Origin: Streptosporangium sandarakinum
Lineage (GTDB): Bacteria > Actinomycetota > Actinomycetes > Streptosporangiales > Streptosporangiaceae
Reading direction: 5' to 3'
Length of the DNA: 64,000 nucleotides
Assembly (NCBI RefSeq): GCF_013409935.1
Contig: NZ_JACCCO010000003.1
Location: 1,536,690 to 1,600,689 of the forward strand
The notes under the pieces: generated by a model
Told to the model about the DNA's origin: nothing
The model's input: the letters and a program-made list of their open reading frames with translations, nothing else
Database searches by the model: none
Shown: positions 43,925-51,564 of the stretch, one piece after another
Layout of the letters: the number at the start of each line of letters is the position of its first letter
Position numbering within the stretch: position 1 is the stretch's first letter
Made by a program: the position numbers and the translations under genes

Positions 43925-44767
43925 CTACCTCCCGGGCGACGGGTGGTCCGCCCGGAAGTCGCCGACATGGCCCTGGGCCCAGGTGGCGAAGGTGCGCGCG
44001 GGGTGGCCGGTCAGCTCCGGCACGGCCCGGGTGAGCTCGACGGGGCGTCCGTCGCCGGACTGCCACCAGTCCAGCAGCGAGTCGGCGTAGGAGGCGGGGA
44101 TGTGCCCGGCCGTCTCCCGCTTCCACTCCTCGCGGGTGACCTGTCGGAAGGGGATGGGCCGGCCGGTCACCCGGCTCAGGATGTCGATCTGCTCGGCGAA
44201 GGTGAGCGACTCCGGGCCGGTCAGGGTGTACGGGCGCCCGCCCAGGCCGGGATCGGTGAGTACGGCGAGGGCGGCCTCGGCGACGTCGGCCTCGTGGATC
44301 GGGTCGCTGTGGGAACCGGGGAAGGGCAGGCTGATCGGCCGGCCCGACCGCAGGCTCCAGCTCCACGCGAGCGCGTTGCCCGCGAACGAACCCGGCCGCA
44401 GCGACGTCGAGCGGATGGGGGAGGCGTCGAGCGCCCTCTCCGCGTCCAGGTGGGACTTCGCCAGCGGGTTGTCCTCGGGGTCCGGGGCGAGGACCGAGGA
44501 GGATGACAGCAGCACGATGTGCTCGACGCCGGCGCGGGCGGCCTCCTCGGTGAACGCGCCGGCGTGCGACGGCTCGGCGTACAGGAAGACCGAGGTCACG
44601 CCCTTGAGCGCGGCGGCGAAGGTGGACGGGTCGGTGAGGTCGCACCGGACGGTGTCCGGGCCGTCGGGCCGGCTGGACGCCGCGCGGACGGCGAGGCCGC
44701 GCTCGCGCAGCAGGCCGGCGAGGGTCCGGGCGACGGCGCCGCGGCTCCCCGTGACGAGAACTGTCAT
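43925..44767 (-). CDS. NmrA-type NAD(P)-binding oxidoreductase/sensor
   Basis: Atypical SDR-fold protein of 280 aa. The dinucleotide motif VTGSRGAVARTLAGLL opens the protein, and SLRPGSFAGN and YTLTGPESLTFAEQ are typical of NmrA/azoreductase-like members. The catalytic Tyr-Lys pair of classical SDRs is not apparent, in keeping with quinone-reductase-like or redox-sensing roles. GGGAAC precedes the ATG. It is divergent from a MarR gene, a frequent pairing for quinone/electrophile responses. Confidence 0.87.
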   Translation of the reverse strand: MTVLVTGSRGAVARTLAGLLRERGLAVRAASSRPDGPDTVRCDLTDPSTFAAALKGVTSVFLYAEPSHAGAFTEEAARAGVEHIVLLSSSSVLAPDPEDNPLAKSHLDAERALDASPIRSTSLRPGSFAGNALAWSWSLRSGRPISLPFPGSHSDPIHEADVAEAALAVLTDPGLGGRPYTLTGPESLTFAEQIDILSRVTGRPIPFRQVTREEWKRETAGHIPASYADSLLDWWQSGDGRPVELTRAVPELTGHPARTFATWAQGHVGDFRADHPSPGR

Positions 44768-44941
44768 CTGGATGGTTCCCTTCGGTGACGGTGTGCCGGG
44801 GTCGTGCGCGGCGTGGGCCGCACGAGACCGCAGCGGACGAGGGCGGCGCGTCGCCGTACTTCGGAGACCCGGGCGGCGGGCCCGGAGCCGGGGAGCGAGG
44901 ACATACGTGTCCCTTTTCAGGAAGCGCATAGAATGCGACGC

Positions 44942-44997
44942 GACGCAGACTCTTCGTTGAAAAGAATCTGCGTCAAGAATAATCTTCGTGACGCAGA
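44942..44997. promoter_or_regulatory. Three MarR half-sites in the NmrA-MarR intergenic region
   Basis: GACGCAGA (44942-44949), its inverse TCTGCGTC (44967-44974), and GACGCAGA again (44990-44997). They are spaced 25 and 23 bp start-to-start, on an AT-rich background, and end 25 bp before the MarR start. Confidence 0.7.
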
Positions 44998-45022
44998 TAA
45001 ATGTGGGGCATGGAGGTGCCGA

Positions 45023-45496
45023 GTGTCAAACCGATCGGAGCTGCTCGCACGCGTCGTGGGGGAGAGCCAGCGGCACTACGCCGCCTACACGCTGTTCAAC
45101 CAGGCGATGGCCGACCGGATCGGGCTGCACCCCACCGACGTGCAGTGCATCGCGCTGCTCGACCTGGAGCCCGGGCCGGTGACGACCGGGGAGATCGCCC
45201 GGCTCACCGGTCTGGCGTCAGGATCGGCGTCCCGGCTGGTCGACCGCCTGGAGAAGGCGGGCTTCGTGCGGCGCCTGCCCGACCCGAACGACCGCAGGCG
45301 TGCCCTCGTCGCCCTGGCTCCCGACGCGGCCGGGCGGCTTGAGGAGGCGTGGGACACCCCGGGCCGGGCGTTCGGCGCGGTGCTGGAGCGCTACACCGAC
45401 GAGCAGTTGGAGATCATCGCCGACTATCTCCACCGGGCCGCCGAAGTGGGCCGCGAGCAGGCCCGGCGGCTGACCTCGGAGACGTCGCAGCCGTAG
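45023..45496 (+). CDS. MarR-family regulator
   Basis: A 157-aa winged-helix repressor: TTGEIARLTGLASGSASRLVDRL (two blocks, about residues 54-76) is the DNA-recognition region and DPNDRRRALVAL the wing. The start is GTG 45023, 5 nt after GGAGGTG. It is divergent from the NmrA-like gene and the three half-sites between them are its likely targets. Confidence 0.92.
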   Translation: MSNRSELLARVVGESQRHYAAYTLFNQAMADRIGLHPTDVQCIALLDLEPGPVTTGEIARLTGLASGSASRLVDRLEKAGFVRRLPDPNDRRRALVALAPDAAGRLEEAWDTPGRAFGAVLERYTDEQLEIIADYLHRAAEVGREQARRLTSETSQP

Positions 45497-45536
45497 TCCG
45501 ACGACGGGGCGGAGCGCTCGCCGCGCAGCCGGAAGC

Positions 45537-45571
45537 GGCCACGCCCCCGCCGGTGCGGCGGGGGCGTGGCC
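45537..45571. terminator. Bidirectional terminator
   Basis: GGCCACGCCCCCGCCG and its exact complement flank GTG: a perfect 16-bp stem between the convergent MarR and zinc-finger genes. Confidence 0.8.
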
Positions 45572-45618
45572 CGGTGCGGCGTGGACGGCTGGAGCCTCCG
45601 CGCGTGTGACGCCCTCGG

Positions 45619-45990
45619 TCAGTCCTCCCCGGAGAACCTCTCCCAGGCCGACTGCCGGGTCATGTCCAGGGCGGCGCCGATCCTGGACCAGGTGACGCCC
45701 CGGTCGCGCAGCCGGTCCACCCAGACCCGCAGGCTCGCGTCGACCTGGGCGCTCACGGTGGCGACGCGTGGCAGGAACTCGAGGATCTGCTCGTCGGTCA
45801 TGCGGTCCGGCCAGGGGATCTCGGCGTCCGCCGACGGCTCGGCCGGCGTGTCGAGGATGGCGTTGCACAGCCCCACGCACTCGTTGCAGATGTAGACGCC
45901 GGGGCCGGCGATCACCTTGTCCACGTCGGTCTTCGGCTTCGCGCAGAACGAGCAGCAGATCCGCTCGTCGGCCAGGGATGGAGCGGTCAT
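45619..45990 (-). CDS. ClpX-type C4 zinc-finger protein with C-terminal helix-turn-helix
   Basis: A 123-aa protein. The N-terminal four-Cys finger (CSFC at 13-16, CNEC at 35-38, within [18 protein letters not shown]) is the ClpX zinc-binding module without any AAA+ domain. The C-terminus ([22 protein letters not shown], in two blocks) is a helix-turn-helix. CCGGAGG lies 5 nt before ATG 45990, so it starts here although the frame is open from 46536. Two GTCAGG-N5-CCTGAC palindromes sit directly upstream. A stand-alone zinc finger plus helix-turn-helix suggests a transcription factor. Confidence 0.8.
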   Translation of the reverse strand: MTAPSLADERICCSFCAKPKTDVDKVIAGPGVYICNECVGLCNAILDTPAEPSADAEIPWPDRMTDEQILEFLPRVATVSAQVDASLRVWVDRLRDRGVTWSRIGAALDMTRQSAWERFSGED

Positions 45991-46536
45991 GCGGTCCTCC
46001 GGGGCGACGGTTGTCAGGGTTTTCCTGACGGTTGATCGCGACTCTAGAACGTCAGGGACATCCTGACAAGCGATGGCGCCGCCCCGCCGCGCGCGCCCAC
46101 CCGGGGTCTCCTCGTCCGCGGGGTCGCCGGCGAGCGCGCGGGCGGCCGCCGCCTCGTCGTCGCTCCAGCCCCAGTGGCCGTCGTCCCCCTGGCGGGCCTG
46201 CTCGTCGATCCACCGGTTGTGCGCCTCCCAGGCGGCCTGCTTCGTGGCCCCCAGCGCGGCGCCGATCTGCGACCACGAGGCGCCGGCCCGGCGGGCCGAC
46301 CGCACCGTGAGCTGGCGCCCCTGGCCCGCCTTGCGGGCGATCACCTCGCCGAGCGCGAGCAGCTCCAGCGCCTCCTCCCGCGCCAGGGGGGCCGCGGCCG
46401 GGTCGAGCGGTGCGGTCTCGGGGTCATCGTCCTCCTCCGGCGGCGACGCGAGGGCTTCGCGGGTGCGCAGTGCGTCGTACCGCGCGACCGCGTTCAGCAG
46501 CGTGAACCGGCGTTCGAGTTCCTCGGGAGTCGTCAT
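45619..46536 (-). CDS. Helix-turn-helix protein whose frame runs into the zinc-finger gene
   Basis: From ATG 46536 the frame encodes [20 protein letters not shown], an acidic linker, [16 protein letters not shown] and a helix-turn-helix ([20 protein letters not shown]) almost the same as the one at the end of the downstream protein. After [15 protein letters not shown] it continues without a stop through the palindromes and into the zinc-finger gene, giving a possible 305-aa fusion. The part encoded by the palindrome region (near 46070-45990) looks like read-through, so the original 3' end was probably lost. Either both a fusion and a short protein are made, or only the short one. Confidence 0.6.
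   Translation of the reverse strand: MTTPEELERRFTLLNAVARYDALRTREALASPPEEDDDPETAPLDPAAAPLAREEALELLALGEVIARKAGQGRQLTVRSARRAGASWSQIGAALGATKQAAWEAHNRWIDEQARQGDDGHWGWSDDEAAAARALAGDPADEETPGGRARRGGAIACQDVPDVLESRSTVRKTLTTVAPEDRMTAPSLADERICCSFCAKPKTDVDKVIAGPGVYICNECVGLCNAILDTPAEPSADAEIPWPDRMTDEQILEFLPRVATVSAQVDASLRVWVDRLRDRGVTWSRIGAALDMTRQSAWERFSGED
46013..46067. promoter_or_regulatory. Twin GTCAGG-N5-CCTGAC operators
   Basis: Site 1 GTCAGG-GTTTT-CCTGAC (46013-46029) and site 2 GTCAGG-GACAT-CCTGAC (46051-46067), 38 bp apart, directly upstream of the zinc-finger gene and inside the open frame of its neighbour. The same GTCAGG half-site recurs in the 40-bp palindrome at 46548. Confidence 0.75.
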
Positions 46537-46547
46537 GGTTCCGAGTA

Positions 46548-46587
46548 TTTCGTCAGGCTGGCTTGACGTCAAGCCAGCCTGACGAAA
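46548..46587. promoter_or_regulatory. Perfect 40-bp palindrome before the upstream helix-turn-helix gene
   Basis: Twenty base pairs on each side of the centre (46567/46568) match exactly, starting TTTCGTCAGGCTGGCTTGAC. It begins 12 bp upstream of ATG 46536 and contains GTCAGG/CCTGAC half-sites like those at 46013-46067. Operator use is most likely; as RNA it would form a very stable hairpin. Confidence 0.75.
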
Positions 46588-46743
46588 GCGTGCCGCACCC
46601 GCCGCGAACGCGGCCGGGAACCATCCGCCGGGAGCGGTGGACGGCATCACCGCCCGAACCACGCCGCTCCGCGGGCCGCACCGCGGGACACGCCGTTCCG
46701 CCGGGGAGGCGGCACGGCACCCGGAGAGACCGGGAGCCGCCGC

Positions 46744-47898
46744 TCAGCCGCTCGCGACCCCGGGCAGGACCAGGAATCCCCCGGGCTTGCCCGGAGGGTA
46801 ATCGGCCAGCCGGCGGGCCCGCCCGGTGCCGATGTCGACGCTGTAGACGTGCGTGCCCTTCCCGTGCAGCGCGAAAAGCGTGAGCTCCGATCCGCTCCGC
46901 CAGGGGCCGGTGGCGATGACGCCCGCTTTCTCCGGCAGACCGCGGACGGCCACCTTCCGCGGCGCGCGCCCGCCGGCGGTGTCGAGCAGGGAGAGCTTTT
47001 GCTTCTGGAGGTCCTTCATCTCGGCGGCGGCGACCGTACGGCCGTCCGGGGCGAGCTCGCTGAACGTGATGTACGCGCCGGCGAAGCGCACCGGCCTGCC
47101 CCCGCCGGTGACGGGCATCAGCCACAGATCGGTCTTGACGTACCGGACCAGCTCGGCGATGCCGTCCTTGATGCTGACCGGTTCGTACTCGCCGGGTATC
47201 CGGACGGTCTTCCCGGTGCGCATGTCGATCAGCAGCCCGGGTTCCTTGCTGCCCTCGCGCGGATCGAACACCACGTGGCGGCCGTCGTCGGAGACCACGA
47301 GCATGGAGCCGATGCCGATGCGCTCCTCCTTCACCGTCACGGGAGACGTCACCTGCGAGCCGTCCACCAGGTCGCGTACCACATGTGCCTGGGCCTGCCG
47401 GCTGTAGTAGGCGAGCATGCGCCCGTCCCGGCTGATCGCGACGGGGACGCGGCGTTCCTGATCGTTGAGGGCGAGGGCCTGCGGCAACCGGTAGGTCGTG
47501 CCGGCGCGGGTGACCACCCGCCACTCGACGGCCGCGCAGTCGATCGTCTTCCGCTCCCGGTCGACGTCGCAGGGCGTCCGGTAGGCGTAGGCGAGCGGTC
47601 CCACCCGGCCCCCGGGCAGATCGGGCACGGCGGCCTCCGTCTGCGGCGTCGCGGCCGCGTCATGGGACCGGAGCGGTGCCGCGGCGGCCTCCGTCCGCCA
47701 CGCCGCGGCCACGCCGTGGGACCGGATCGACGTCACGGTGGCCGTCGTCGCGCCCGCCACCATCGTGGCCACCGTGGCGGCGGCCAGCAGCGCCGTGACG
47801 CGCCGCCGGCGTCGATGGCCCGCCAGGGCCAGGTCGGCCAGGTCCACCATGGGCGCTTCCTCGGCGATGCCGTTCAGCGCCCTGCGCAGTCTCGTCAT
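46744..47898 (-). CDS. Membrane-anchored PD40/beta-propeller protein, partner of the SigE-type sigma factor
   Basis: A 384-aa protein: a ~35-residue cytosolic N-terminus (MTRLRRALNGIAEEAPMVDL), one transmembrane helix (VTALLAAATVATMVAGATTA) and an extracytoplasmic propeller of WD40-like/TolB-type repeats (VAISRDGRMLAYYSRQ, VVSDDGRHVVFDPREG, ELAPDGRTVAAAEM). Its ATG overlaps the sigma-factor stop (ATGA at 47898-47895). The arrangement is that of a sigma factor with a membrane partner that could bind it, although no known anti-sigma fold is visible. An anti-sigma or sensor role is inferred. Confidence 0.8.
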   Translation of the reverse strand: MTRLRRALNGIAEEAPMVDLADLALAGHRRRRRVTALLAAATVATMVAGATTATVTSIRSHGVAAAWRTEAAAAPLRSHDAAATPQTEAAVPDLPGGRVGPLAYAYRTPCDVDRERKTIDCAAVEWRVVTRAGTTYRLPQALALNDQERRVPVAISRDGRMLAYYSRQAQAHVVRDLVDGSQVTSPVTVKEERIGIGSMLVVSDDGRHVVFDPREGSKEPGLLIDMRTGKTVRIPGEYEPVSIKDGIAELVRYVKTDLWLMPVTGGGRPVRFAGAYITFSELAPDGRTVAAAEMKDLQKQKLSLLDTAGGRAPRKVAVRGLPEKAGVIATGPWRSGSELTLFALHGKGTHVYSVDIGTGRARRLADYPPGKPGGFLVLPGVASG

Positions 47899-48413
47899 CG
47901 CGCCACCTCCTGAAGGTCGGAAAGGGAGTCGGGGCCGGCCAGCTCGGGTGCGAGCGCACGCAGGCGGGCCAGCGCGTGGTGGGTCTGGCTCTTGACGTTG
48001 CCGACCGAACAGCCGAGCGCCTCGGCCGTCTGCGCCTCGGTGAGGTCCTCCCAGAAACGCAGCACGATCACGGCCCGCTGCTTGCGTGTCAGCTTGGCCA
48101 GCGCCTGGCGCAGCATGATCCGGTCGAGCGTCTCCTCGTCGTGGGAGACGCCGTGCTCGGGCGGGTCGGCGCTCGGCGCCTCCGGCCGCGGCCGGCGCCG
48201 CCATGAGATGTACTGGTTCACCAGGGCCCGGCGCGTGTACGCCTTGGGGTTGCCGTCCCGGGCCAGCCCGGGCCACTTGCCCGCGATCTTGACCAGCACG
48301 CTCTGCAGCAGGTCCTCGGCGAGATGAGCGTCTCCCACGAGTAGGTACGCGGTCCGCATCAGCGCCTGCTGGCGGGCGAGCACGAACTCGCGGAAGCCGT
48401 CGTGACGATCCAA
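47895..48413 (-). CDS. SigE-family ECF RNA polymerase sigma factor
   Basis: A 172-aa sigma factor of the actinobacterial SigE (ECF) group. Region 2 is FREFVLARQQALMRTAYLLV with LAEDLLQSVLVKIAGKWPGL; region 4 is KLTRKQRAVIVLRFWEDLTE with CSVGNVKSQTHHALARL. The start TTG 48413 (MDRHDGFREF) fits the family and lies 7 nt after GAGGAG; upstream in-frame ATGs would add non-family sequence. It is coupled to the propeller gene. Divergent from the C39 exporter, 149 bp away. Confidence 0.9.
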   Translation of the reverse strand: MDRHDGFREFVLARQQALMRTAYLLVGDAHLAEDLLQSVLVKIAGKWPGLARDGNPKAYTRRALVNQYISWRRRPRPEAPSADPPEHGVSHDEETLDRIMLRQALAKLTRKQRAVIVLRFWEDLTEAQTAEALGCSVGNVKSQTHHALARLRALAPELAGPDSLSDLQEVAR

Positions 48414-48562
48414 TGTGATCTCCTCTCGCCCGTTCCCAACGCGACCCGCCGGGCGAAAGGTTGCAGTCCGGCCCCGCCGATCCACCGGAAGGTCCCGCGG
48501 GCCAGAGGTTCCCATGTCGGTTGCAAGCCGGTTGCCAGCCGCGGGGCGGAGACTGCGGTCCC

Positions 48563-50782
48563 ATGCGGGTTCCAGTCGTACGCCAGCACAGCCTGGTCGA
48601 GTGCGGGGCCGCCTGCCTCGCGATGGTCCTCGGCGCGCACGGGCACCACACCTCCGTGCGCGTCCTGTCCGGCGAGATGGGCGTGGGCCGCGACGGCGTC
48701 AGCGCGCTCACCCTGGTGCGCGCCGCGCGGGCGCGCGGCCTGACCACCCGCGCCCTGGCGCTGCCGGCCGCGCACGTGCCCGAGTCGCCCCTGCCGGCCG
48801 TCGCCCACTGGCGCTCCAGGCACTTCGTGGTGGTGGAGCGGGCCGGCGGCGGCCGGATCACGGTGATCGACCCGGGCACCGGACGGCTGCGGCTCGCCCC
48901 GGAGGAGTTCGCTCGCGACTACAGCGGAGTGCTCCTCACCTTCGCCCCCGGCCCGGACTTCCGGCGGGGCCGCTTCGGTGAGCGGCGATCCTGGTGGTCG
49001 CGGTACGCACGCCTCAGCGTGCTGCGCCATCGGGGCCTGCTGGCCGTCCTGGTGGTGCTCAGCCTCCTGCTGCAGGGGCTCGGGCTCGTCCTGCCCGTCG
49101 CCACCGAGGCCGTCGTGGACCGGGTGCTGGGCCGCGGCGAGACCGGCCTGCTGCCGCTGCTGGGCCTGGGCGCGGCCGCGGCGGCGGTCGCCTGCCTGGT
49201 GACCGGGGGGCTGCGGGCCTGGGCGCTGGTCGTGCTGCGCGCCCGGGCCGACACCGCCCTGCTGGACGAGCTGGCCAGGCGGCTGCTCACCCTGCCGTTC
49301 GGCTTCTTCTCCCACCGGGGCTCTGCCGACCTGGTCGCGCGGATCACCGGGGCGGGCCTGCTGCGCGACATCCTCACCGGCCAGGTGCTGTCCGCCCTGC
49401 TGGACGCCCCTCTGGCCGCCGGTTACCTGGTCGCGGTCACCGTGCGCTCGCCGTTGCTCGGCGGGCTGCTCGCCGTACTGGCCGTGGCCCAGTTCCTGGT
49501 GCTCCTGACCGGGCGGCAGCGGATCCGCGACCTGGTCCACCGCGAGCACGAGGCCCGCAACGACGCCCAGGGGCAGCTCATCGAGGCGGTCAAGGGCATC
49601 GAGACGATCAAGTCGTCGGGGGCGGAGGCCCAGGTCCTGGAGCGCTGGACGCGCCTGCTGGCCGTACAGACCCGTCGGGTACGGCGCAGCGCGCTCGCCC
49701 AGGGCGCGCAGGAGACCGCGCTGGCCACGCTGCGCTTCGCCGCCCCGCTGGTCCTGCTGTGGGCCGGCGCGCAGCAGGTGGCCGGCCACCTGCTCACCGC
49801 GGGCGCCATGCTGGGGGTGCTGGCCCTCGCCGCGGCGGCCCTGGCCCCGCTGGCGTCGCTGACCGCGAGCCTGCGGGGCCTGCAGACCGCCCGCGCCCAG
49901 GCCGAACGGCTCGCCGACATCTGGGAGACCGACCCCGAACCCGGCGCGGCGGCGGCCGTCGCGCGGCGGACCGCCCCGGCCGACATGGTCGCTCCGGCCG
50001 ACGTGACCGCCTCGGCTAGCGCGGCCGGCCGTACCGGCGGCGGGGGAGGGCCGGGCGTGATCGAGATGAGGGGCGTCGGCTTCCGCTACGCGCCGGAGAG
50101 CCCGTGGATCGTCCGCGGCATCGACCTGCGGATCGCCCCCGGGCAGAAGGTCGCGCTGGTCGGCCGCTCCGGGTCCGGCAAGACCACCCTCGCCCGCCTC
50201 CTGCTGGGGCTGTTCCCGCCGACGGAGGGGGAGATCCTGCACGACGGCGCGCCGGTCTCCCGCCTGGACCCCGGACGGCTGCGGCGCCGCTTCGGGGTGG
50301 TCACCCAGGAGCCCGCCCTGTTCACCGGCTCGATCGCGGACAACATCGCGCTGGGCAGCCCCGGCGCCTCCCTCCACGAGGTGGCGGAGGCGGCCCGGCT
50401 GGCCTGCGTCCACGACGACATCGCCGCCATGCCCCTGGGGTACCACACGCAGCTGACCGAGGGCGGGGGAGTGTCCGGCGGTCAGCGCCAGCGCATCGCG
50501 CTGGCGCGGGCGATCCTGGCCCGCCCGGAGGTCCTGCTGCTGGACGAGGCGACCAGCCACCTCGACACCGACACCGAGGCGGCGCTGAGCGCCGGTCTCG
50601 ACTCCCTGCCCCAGACGCGCATCGTGATCGCCCATCGGCTGAGCACGATCAGGGACGCCGACCTGATCCTGGTGCTGGCCGGGGGACGGATCGCCGAGAG
50701 CGGCACCCACGAGACGCTGGTCGACGCCGGCGGCCTGTACGCGCGCCTGACCCGGGCGCAGCTCCCGGCGGCCTCCGGGTGA
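48563..50782 (+). CDS. C39-peptidase ABC transporter (bacteriocin/RiPP exporter type)
   Basis: A 739-aa protease-exporter that normally cuts a double-glycine leader while exporting a peptide. The N-terminal C39 domain has catalytic Cys14 (HSLVECGAACLAMVL), His87 (SRHFVVVE) and Asp103 (VIDPG). A six-helix ABC membrane domain follows, then the ATPase with Walker A GRSGSGKTT (about 533-541), signature GVSGGQRQRIAL (about 635) and Walker B VLLLDEAT. An Ala/Gly-rich linker precedes the ATPase. No precursor peptide, modification enzyme or immunity gene is found on either side. Confidence 0.93.
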   Translation: MRVPVVRQHSLVECGAACLAMVLGAHGHHTSVRVLSGEMGVGRDGVSALTLVRAARARGLTTRALALPAAHVPESPLPAVAHWRSRHFVVVERAGGGRITVIDPGTGRLRLAPEEFARDYSGVLLTFAPGPDFRRGRFGERRSWWSRYARLSVLRHRGLLAVLVVLSLLLQGLGLVLPVATEAVVDRVLGRGETGLLPLLGLGAAAAAVACLVTGGLRAWALVVLRARADTALLDELARRLLTLPFGFFSHRGSADLVARITGAGLLRDILTGQVLSALLDAPLAAGYLVAVTVRSPLLGGLLAVLAVAQFLVLLTGRQRIRDLVHREHEARNDAQGQLIEAVKGIETIKSSGAEAQVLERWTRLLAVQTRRVRRSALAQGAQETALATLRFAAPLVLLWAGAQQVAGHLLTAGAMLGVLALAAAALAPLASLTASLRGLQTARAQAERLADIWETDPEPGAAAAVARRTAPADMVAPADVTASASAAGRTGGGGGPGVIEMRGVGFRYAPESPWIVRGIDLRIAPGQKVALVGRSGSGKTTLARLLLGLFPPTEGEILHDGAPVSRLDPGRLRRRFGVVTQEPALFTGSIADNIALGSPGASLHEVAEAARLACVHDDIAAMPLGYHTQLTEGGGVSGGQRQRIALARAILARPEVLLLDEATSHLDTDTEAALSAGLDSLPQTRIVIAHRLSTIRDADLILVLAGGRIAESGTHETLVDAGGLYARLTRAQLPAASG

Positions 50783-50861
50783 GCCCCCGCCGCCGGCGAC
50801 GGGACGTGGCCGGCCGCCTCGCCCGACCGCGCCGGCGTCCCATGGGCTCCCGCCCCGGTTC

Positions 50862-51491
50862 TCAGCCGGCGGGGGACACGGCGGAGAAGTAGGCGCGCAG
50901 CAGCGTACGGCCCTGCTCGATCATGACGGGGTCACCGTCGGGGGAGGCCGCGAAGGCGAGGTGGAGAGCGGCGGCCGTGGCCTGGATGGCCAGCCGCATG
51001 ACGTGATAGGGGTCGGGCAGCGGTGGCAGCCCGGCCTCGTCGAGGGCGAAGTGGTAGAGCCGCTCGGCCAGCACGTCCCCGCCCTCCTGCGTCTCGCCCG
51101 GCGGCAGGAACGTCTGCCCGCCGGGCCGGGTGTCGGCGAAGTCGACCACCGTGTAACCGGGGACGGTCCGGCGCATCTCGACGGTCACGGCCAGCACGAG
51201 CTCGGCCGCCCGAGGCCAGGTGAGCGGCCCCTCCTCGGCCACCCGGTGGCGTAGCCGCACCAGCAGCAGATCCAGGTTTCGCAGCGCCAGCTCGCGCAGC
51301 ATGCCGGGTTTGCCGTCGAAGAACTGGTAGATGGTGCCGCTCGGTACCCCGGCCCGCCTGGCGACGTCGACGGTGGTCAGCGCGTCGAGACCCACCTCGT
51401 CCAGGAGGTGGGCGCAGGCGTCGAGGATGCGCTCGACCCGGTCGATGCTCCGTTTCTGAACCGGTCGGCGCCGGATTCCGGGGTTTTCCAC
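50862..51491 (-). CDS. TetR-family regulator of the glycoside operon
   Basis: A 209-aa repressor with helix-turn-helix LTTVDVARRAGVPSGTIYQFF (about residues 38-58). It is divergent from the sugar permease gene with only 73 bp between start codons, so it very probably controls the MFS-GH13-GH36-GH2-DUF2804 operon. A TetR rather than a LacI regulator is unusual for a sugar operon. The 3' end is convergent with the C39 exporter. Confidence 0.88.
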   Translation of the reverse strand: MENPGIRRRPVQKRSIDRVERILDACAHLLDEVGLDALTTVDVARRAGVPSGTIYQFFDGKPGMLRELALRNLDLLLVRLRHRVAEEGPLTWPRAAELVLAVTVEMRRTVPGYTVVDFADTRPGGQTFLPPGETQEGGDVLAERLYHFALDEAGLPPLPDPYHVMRLAIQATAAALHLAFAASPDGDPVMIEQGRTLLRAYFSAVSPAG

Positions 51492-51502
51492 GATCCAGTC
51501 TT

Positions 51503-51523
51503 AACATAACGCCCTGTCATGTT
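51503..51523. promoter_or_regulatory. AACAT-N11-ATGTT operator candidate
   Basis: The inverted half-sites AACAT (51503-51507) and ATGTT (51519-51523) lie midway between the TetR and permease starts, in an AT-rich patch. Placement is right for shared control of both genes. Confidence 0.5.
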
Positions 51524-51564
51524 CTAACGTGTCACCCACTCATGTTTCGCCTCGAAGGAAACAC

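Noticed and set aside
48514..48600. Possible GG-leader precursor peptide before the C39 exporter
   Set aside because: The frame overlaps the exporter start and continues into an Arg-rich shadow; no double-glycine leader motif.
48359..50710. 783-codon open frame on the minus strand
   Set aside because: Antisense of the C39 exporter, which has complete motifs on the plus strand.
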